From NCBI GenBank assembly GCA_005880615.1, contig VBID01000115.1, forward strand, positions 80,431 to 117,308: a DNA stretch of 36,878 nt, read 5' to 3'. The stretch's first letter is position 1, and the number at the start of each line of letters is the position of its first letter. Below are positions 33,381-36,878 of this stretch, piece by piece. This DNA comes from Chloroflexota bacterium (GTDB lineage Bacteria; Chloroflexota; Dormibacteria; CF-121). The notes beneath the pieces were generated by a model. The model was not told where the DNA came from. It worked only from the letters and a program-made list of their open reading frames with translations, and made no database searches. A program made the position numbers and the translations under genes.

Positions 33381-34570
33381 GCGGCGCGACCGTCGACGCG
33401 CACGATGGTCGATTCTCCCTGCGCCATGCCCGAGCAGATGCCGGCCGCCCCGTAGCCGCCGCCCCGCCGGCGCAGCTCGTAGACCAGGTGCATCAGGATG
33501 CGCGCCCCCGAGGCGCCGATCGGATGGCCAATGGCGACGGCGCCGCCGTCCACGTTCACGCGGTCCTCGTCGACCCCCAGCAGGTCCATGGCGGTGCAGG
33601 CCACCGCGGAGAAGGCCTCGTTGATCTCGAAGAGCTCCATGTCGGCGACCCGCAGGCCGAGCTTCTTCAGCGCCGCCTGGACCGCCGAGGCCGGCACGGT
33701 TGCCAGGTACGGCGTGTCGGCGGCCGATTCGCCGTAGGCCAGCCACTCGGCGAGCACCGGCAGCTTGCGCCGTTCCGCTTCGCTGCGGCTCATCAGCAGA
33801 ACCGCAGAGGCGCCGTCGTTCACGCTTGGTGCATTCCCAGCCGTCACCGTCCCATCCGGTTGCATGGCCGGCTTGAGCCTGGCCAGGGCTTCCAGGGTGG
33901 TATCGGGCCGGGGTTGCTCGTCGGCGGTAACGGTGAGCGTCGCGCCCTTCGGCTGGGGGACCGCGACCGGGATCACCTCGTCGCGGAACCGGCCGGCCTG
34001 CAGCGCGGCGGCGTACCGCTGCTGGCTCTTCAGGGCGTACTCGTCCTGGCGCTCGCGAGAGACCTCGAACTCTTTCGCCACGTTGGAGGCCTCAACGATC
34101 ATGTGGCAGCCGTTGGCGGGGTCGGTTAGTCCATCGTGGACCATGCTGTCGATCAGGGTGGCGTCGCCCATCCGGTAGCCGAAGCGCGCCTGGTCCAGCA
34201 GGTAGGGCGCGCGGCTCATGCTCTCCATACCACCGGCCACAACGACTGTTGCCTCTCCGGCGCGGATGAGCAGCGCTGCCAGGTTGATGGCCTTGAGTGA
34301 AGACGCGCACACCTTGTTGACCGTGAGGGCGGGGACGGTGGTCGGCAACCCGGCCTTCAAGGCCGCCTGGCGGGCGGGGATCTGGCCCATACCGGCGGTC
34401 AACACCGTGCCCATGATCACCTGCTCCACCTGCGCGCCGTCGACCTTGGCCCGCTGCAGGACCTCGCGGATAACCGTCGCGCCCAGCTCGGGTGCCGTGA
34501 GCGAGGAGAGGCCACCGCCGAGCTTGCCAAATGGCGTTCGGGCGGCGGCGACAATGACCACGTCCTCCAC
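33377..34570 (-). CDS. Acetyl-CoA acetyltransferase (thiolase)
   Basis: 397 residues from GTG 34570, where the conserved N-terminus EDVVIVAAARTPFGK begins; in-frame starts further upstream add unrelated residues and overlap the promoter. Nucleophile Cys88 lies in NKVCASSLKAI; His349 in AIGHPIGASG and Cys379 in GICSGMAQG complete the active site. NEAFSAVACTA is also present. It splits acetoacetyl-CoA to two acetyl-CoA or runs in reverse. First gene of the operon thiolase - dehydrogenase - dehydrogenase - hbd. TACAAT lies seven bases upstream, indicating a leaderless or near-leaderless message. Confidence 0.95.
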   Translation of the reverse strand: MEDVVIVAAARTPFGKLGGGLSSLTAPELGATVIREVLQRAKVDGAQVEQVIMGTVLTAGMGQIPARQAALKAGLPTTVPALTVNKVCASSLKAINLAALLIRAGEATVVVAGGMESMSRAPYLLDQARFGYRMGDATLIDSMVHDGLTDPANGCHMIVEASNVAKEFEVSRERQDEYALKSQQRYAAALQAGRFRDEVIPVAVPQPKGATLTVTADEQPRPDTTLEALARLKPAMQPDGTVTAGNAPSVNDGASAVLLMSRSEAERRKLPVLAEWLAYGESAADTPYLATVPASAVQAALKKLGLRVADMELFEINEAFSAVACTAMDLLGVDEDRVNVDGGAVAIGHPIGASGARILMHLVYELRRRGGGYGAAGICSGMAQGESTIVRVDGRAA

Positions 34571-34577
34571 GAAATGA

Positions 34578-34609
34578 ATTGTAGGCAGCCATAAGCGGGC
34601 TCCTACAAT
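34578..34609. promoter_or_regulatory. Symmetric divergent promoter / possible operator
   Basis: ATTGTAGG (34578-34585) and CCTACAAT (34602-34609) form a perfect 8-bp inverted repeat with a 16-base centre. Each arm contains TACAAT, a good -10 box, one pointing to the thiolase operon (GTG seven bases away) and one to the carboxylase gene (ATG 14 bases away). The two promoters overlap, so a single regulator bound here could control both. Confidence 0.5.
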
Positions 34610-34623
34610 GGCACCAGCCACCG

Positions 34624-36177
34624 ATGAGCGCCGCCAAACCCGAACCACCCAAAGACACCGCTGCCGACCTGCAGGCCCGGGCGGCAGCGGCGCGCGCGGG
34701 TGGATCGGCTCGCTACGGCGAGAAGCTCAAGCAGGAAGGCAAGCTACCGGTGCGCCGTCGCCTCGAGCTGCTGCTGGACGGCGGCTTCGAAGTCGAAGAC
34801 GGCCTGCTCGCCCATAGCGAGGAGCCGGGATACGGCGCCGACGGGGTGGTGACCGTGGTCGGCCGCATTGGCGGACGCACGGTGTGCGTGATGGCGAATG
34901 ACCCCACCGTCAAGGCCGGCTCGTGGGGCGCCCGCACGGTGGAGAAGATCGTCCGCATCCAGGAGACCGCGGAGCGGCTGCGGGTTCCCATTTTCTACCT
35001 GGTCGACTCCGCCGGCGCGCGCATCACCGACCAGGTGCAGATGTTTCCCGGTCGCCGCCATGCCGGCCGCATCTTCTACAACGAGGTCCAGCTGTCGGGC
35101 CAGGTCCCCCAGATCTGCCTGCTCTTTGGTCCATCGGCAGCCGGCGGCGCGTACATCCCGGCCTTCTGCGACCTGACCATCATGGTCGAGGGCCACGCCA
35201 GCATGTACCTGGGCTCGCCACGGATGGCGGAGATGGTGATCGGCGAGAAGGTGACGCTGGAGGAGATGGGCGGCGCCCGCATGCACTGCACGGAGAGCGG
35301 CTGCGGCGACATCCTGGTGGGGACCGAGGAAGAGGCGATCGAGCTGGGACGCCGCTACCTCACCTACTTCCCGCAGAACTGCCAGGAGACTTCGCTGATG
35401 CAGCGCGCCGCCGACCCGGCGCCGCCCGTCCCGCTGGAGGGCCTCGTCCCCGAAGACGAGGGCGTGCCCTTCAACATGCAGCACCTGATCGACGGCGTGG
35501 TCGATGCCGGCAGCTTCTACGAAGTCAAGAAGCTCTACGCGCGCGAGTTGATCTGCGGTCTGGCCCGGATCGACGGCCGCCCCATCGGTGTGGTCGCCAA
35601 CCAGTCCCAGCAAAAGGGCGGGATCCTGTTCGTCGACTCGGCCGATAAGGGCGCGCGATTCATCTGGCTCTGCGATGCCTTCAACATCCCGCTGCTCTTC
35701 CTGGCCGACGTCCCCGGGTTCATGATCGGGACCAAGGTCGAGCGGCAGGGCATCATTCGCCACGGCGCCAAGATGATCGCCGCGGTCTCCGAGGCCACCG
35801 TGCCCAAGGTCTCGGTGATCGTGCGCAAGGCGTACGGGGCCGGCCTCTACGCCATGGCCGGTCCGGCCTTCGACGCCGATGCCACCCTGGCCCTCCCCAC
35901 CGCCATGATCGCGGTGATGGGACCCTCGGCGGCGGTCAACGCCGTCTTCTATAACAAGATCCAGGAGCGGCCCGAGGCCGAGCGGGCCGCCTATGTGGAG
36001 CAGCTGCAGGCCGAGTACCGGGAGGACGTCGACCTCTATCGCCTGGCGTCGGACCTGATCATCGACGCCGTGGTCGCCCCGTCGGATCTGCGCAAAGAGC
36101 TAGCCGCCCGGTTCGCCTTATACGCGACGAAGACCCGCCCCCGCGTCAACCGCAAGCACGGAGTGTTCCCGGTCTGA
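34624..36177 (+). CDS. Acyl-CoA carboxylase, carboxyltransferase (beta) subunit
   Basis: 517 residues with the double crotonase fold of biotin-dependent carboxylases. The N-half has FYLVDSAGARITDQ (125-138), FGPSAAGGAYIPAFCD (168-183) and ADLTIMVEG-like sequence. The C-half has FMIGTKVERQGIIRHGAKMI (366-385) and VRKAYGAGLYAMAGPAF. It transfers carboxylate from biotin to an acyl-CoA. The GFMIGTKVE segment differs from the usual propionyl-CoA carboxylase GFLPGxxQE, so propionyl-, butyryl- or methylcrotonyl-CoA specificity is open. No biotin carboxylase/BCCP gene is in the window. Divergent from the thiolase operon. Confidence 0.9.
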   Translation: MSAAKPEPPKDTAADLQARAAAARAGGSARYGEKLKQEGKLPVRRRLELLLDGGFEVEDGLLAHSEEPGYGADGVVTVVGRIGGRTVCVMANDPTVKAGSWGARTVEKIVRIQETAERLRVPIFYLVDSAGARITDQVQMFPGRRHAGRIFYNEVQLSGQVPQICLLFGPSAAGGAYIPAFCDLTIMVEGHASMYLGSPRMAEMVIGEKVTLEEMGGARMHCTESGCGDILVGTEEEAIELGRRYLTYFPQNCQETSLMQRAADPAPPVPLEGLVPEDEGVPFNMQHLIDGVVDAGSFYEVKKLYARELICGLARIDGRPIGVVANQSQQKGGILFVDSADKGARFIWLCDAFNIPLLFLADVPGFMIGTKVERQGIIRHGAKMIAAVSEATVPKVSVIVRKAYGAGLYAMAGPAFDADATLALPTAMIAVMGPSAAVNAVFYNKIQERPEAERAAYVEQLQAEYREDVDLYRLASDLIIDAVVAPSDLRKELAARFALYATKTRPRVNRKHGVFPV

Positions 36178-36210
36178 GCCTGGCGACCCCACGACCCCCT
36201 TCCATCCTCG

Positions 36211-36585
36211 GATCTCCCTCCCCCTTGCGGGGAGGGTCGGGGAGGGGGTCTCGACATCGCCTCGATATTTTTCCTGTCTAGGCCTCAATCTCCCTCCCCC
36301 TTGCGGGGAGGGTCGGGGAGGGGGTCTCGACATCGCCTCGACATTCAGTCCCCCTACCCCCTTGCGGAGGGTCACGGTGGGCATCTCATCCTCCGATCTC
36401 CCTCCCCCCTTGCGGAGGGTCACGGTGGGCATCTCATCCTCCCATCTCCCTCCCCCCTTGCGGAGGGTCACGGTGGGCATCTCATCCTCCCATCTCCCTC
36501 CCCCCTTGCGGAGGGTCACGGTGGGCATCTCATCCTCCCATCTCCCTCCCCCCTTGCGGGGGAGGGTCGGGGTGGGGGGTCTCGA
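36211..36585 (+). repeat. Tandem repeat array, mixed, 48-bp period in its 3' part (locus 6)
   Basis: Seven copies, loop core TTGCGG at 36225, 36301, 36362, 36410, 36458, 36506 and 36554. The first two are canonical with longer spacers (TCGACATCGCCTCGA). The following four have a changed second block, GGAGGGTCACGGTGGGCATC, with a CATCCTCCCAT spacer and exact 48-bp steps, and the last returns to GGGGGAGGGTCGGGGTGGGG. The array fills the 416 bp between the carboxylase and the methyltransferase, ending about nine bases before the next ATG. Confidence 0.93.
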
Positions 36586-36593
36586 AAAGCGCG

Positions 36594-36878
36594 ATGAGCG
36601 ACCGTCCATCCTTCGTCCGCGACGATCCGGAGCGCCCCGATGAAGGCTTCGCGGAGCTCTACGCGCAGCTGCTGGACGTCACCGATCCCGAACCGTGGCT
36701 TGGCTGGGCCCGCCAGGCGAAGCCGCCGGTCCTCTACCTGGGCATCGGTACCGGCCGAATTGCGGTTCCGCTGGCGAAGGCGGGCGTCCAGTTGGTGGGC
36801 GTAGACGCACATCCTGGCATGCTGCGCCGGCTGGCCGAGCGATTGCCCACGGTCGAACTGATCCAGGCGCGCATCGAG
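36594..36878 (+). CDS. Class I SAM-dependent methyltransferase, N-terminal part
   Basis: 95 codons to the right edge, no stop. After about 47 residues (DPEPWLGWARQ) comes the SAM-binding motif VLYLGIGTGRIAVPLA, then motif II VGVDAHPGMLRRLAERLP, typical of class I methyltransferases. The substrate is unknown. The ATG directly follows the repeat array and has no clear Shine-Dalgarno. Confidence 0.8.
   Translation, partial: MSDRPSFVRDDPERPDEGFAELYAQLLDVTDPEPWLGWARQAKPPVLYLGIGTGRIAVPLAKAGVQLVGVDAHPGMLRRLAERLPTVELIQARIE

Noticed and set aside
33381-33746. N-terminal extension of acyl-CoA dehydrogenase copy 2
   Set aside because: Lies out of frame inside the thiolase; GTG 33380 with a four-base overlap is the proper start.

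Overview
The window is GC-rich, densely packed bacterial chromosome. An F420-dependent (Ddn-type) reductase, the small families DUF5679, DUF2277 and an lmo0937/DUF5670-like protein, a TL5/CTC-type bL25, a split B12 mutase and frequent near-leaderless starts together suggest a soil bacterium of the Chloroflexota / Candidatus Dormibacterota / actinobacterial side of the tree. No rRNA or tRNA gene is present to settle this. No phage, CRISPR array or antiphage system was found; the only mobile element is one frameshifted IS110-family copy.

Layout. (1) 1-2159, minus strand: bL25, MscS channel, F420-type reductase and the start of rarA. (2) 2289-4794: L,D-transpeptidase, a multi-TM protein and a DUF5679 zinc-ribbon protein. 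(3) 5031-8851, minus: an overlapping operon meaB - B12 mutase large subunit - B12-binding subunit - metallo-beta-lactamase hydrolase. Active-site residues point to isobutyryl-CoA mutase rather than methylmalonyl-CoA mutase. (4) 8901-14030: K+ channel-like protein, alpha/beta hydrolase, tiny membrane protein, two unknown proteins and a kelch lipoprotein. (5) 14112-17559: aconitase and a divergent unknown Cys-containing protein. (6) 17599-17972: a good sigma70-type promoter followed by a hairpin, a short leader ORF and two overlapping small ORFs. (7) 18039-26098: DUF2277, a Tat-exported flavin amine oxidase and, divergently, potA-potD-(repeat array)-potB-potC-gabT, which looks like a polyamine uptake and breakdown locus. 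(8) 26204-28752: KdpD-like sensor kinase with a small helical partner. (9) IS110 pseudogene. (10) 30218-36177: an operon of thiolase, two acyl-CoA dehydrogenases and 3-hydroxyacyl-CoA dehydrogenase, divergent from an acyl-CoA carboxylase beta subunit. (11) Start of a SAM methyltransferase.

How the genes fit together: isobutyryl-CoA/butyryl-CoA interconversion (icmA/icmB/meaB) would feed the short-chain beta-oxidation genes at 30-34 kb, and the resulting acetyl-CoA would enter the TCA cycle (aconitase). Polyamine import plus amine oxidase plus GABA aminotransferase would feed succinate semialdehyde to the same cycle. Enoyl-CoA hydratase, aldehyde dehydrogenases and a biotin carboxylase subunit would be needed and are not in the window.

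The most unusual feature is a family of GC-rich intergenic repeats (a C-rich arm CTCCCTCCCCC, a TTGC/GTGC loop, a G-rich arm and a second G-rich block) at six loci, plus one degenerate copy. They occur singly or as tandem arrays with 48-, 48- and 33-bp periods. All copies lie in the same orientation on the + strand whatever the direction of the neighbouring genes, and the G-rich strand carries a strong G-quadruplex motif. One 11-copy array sits inside the polyamine transport operon.
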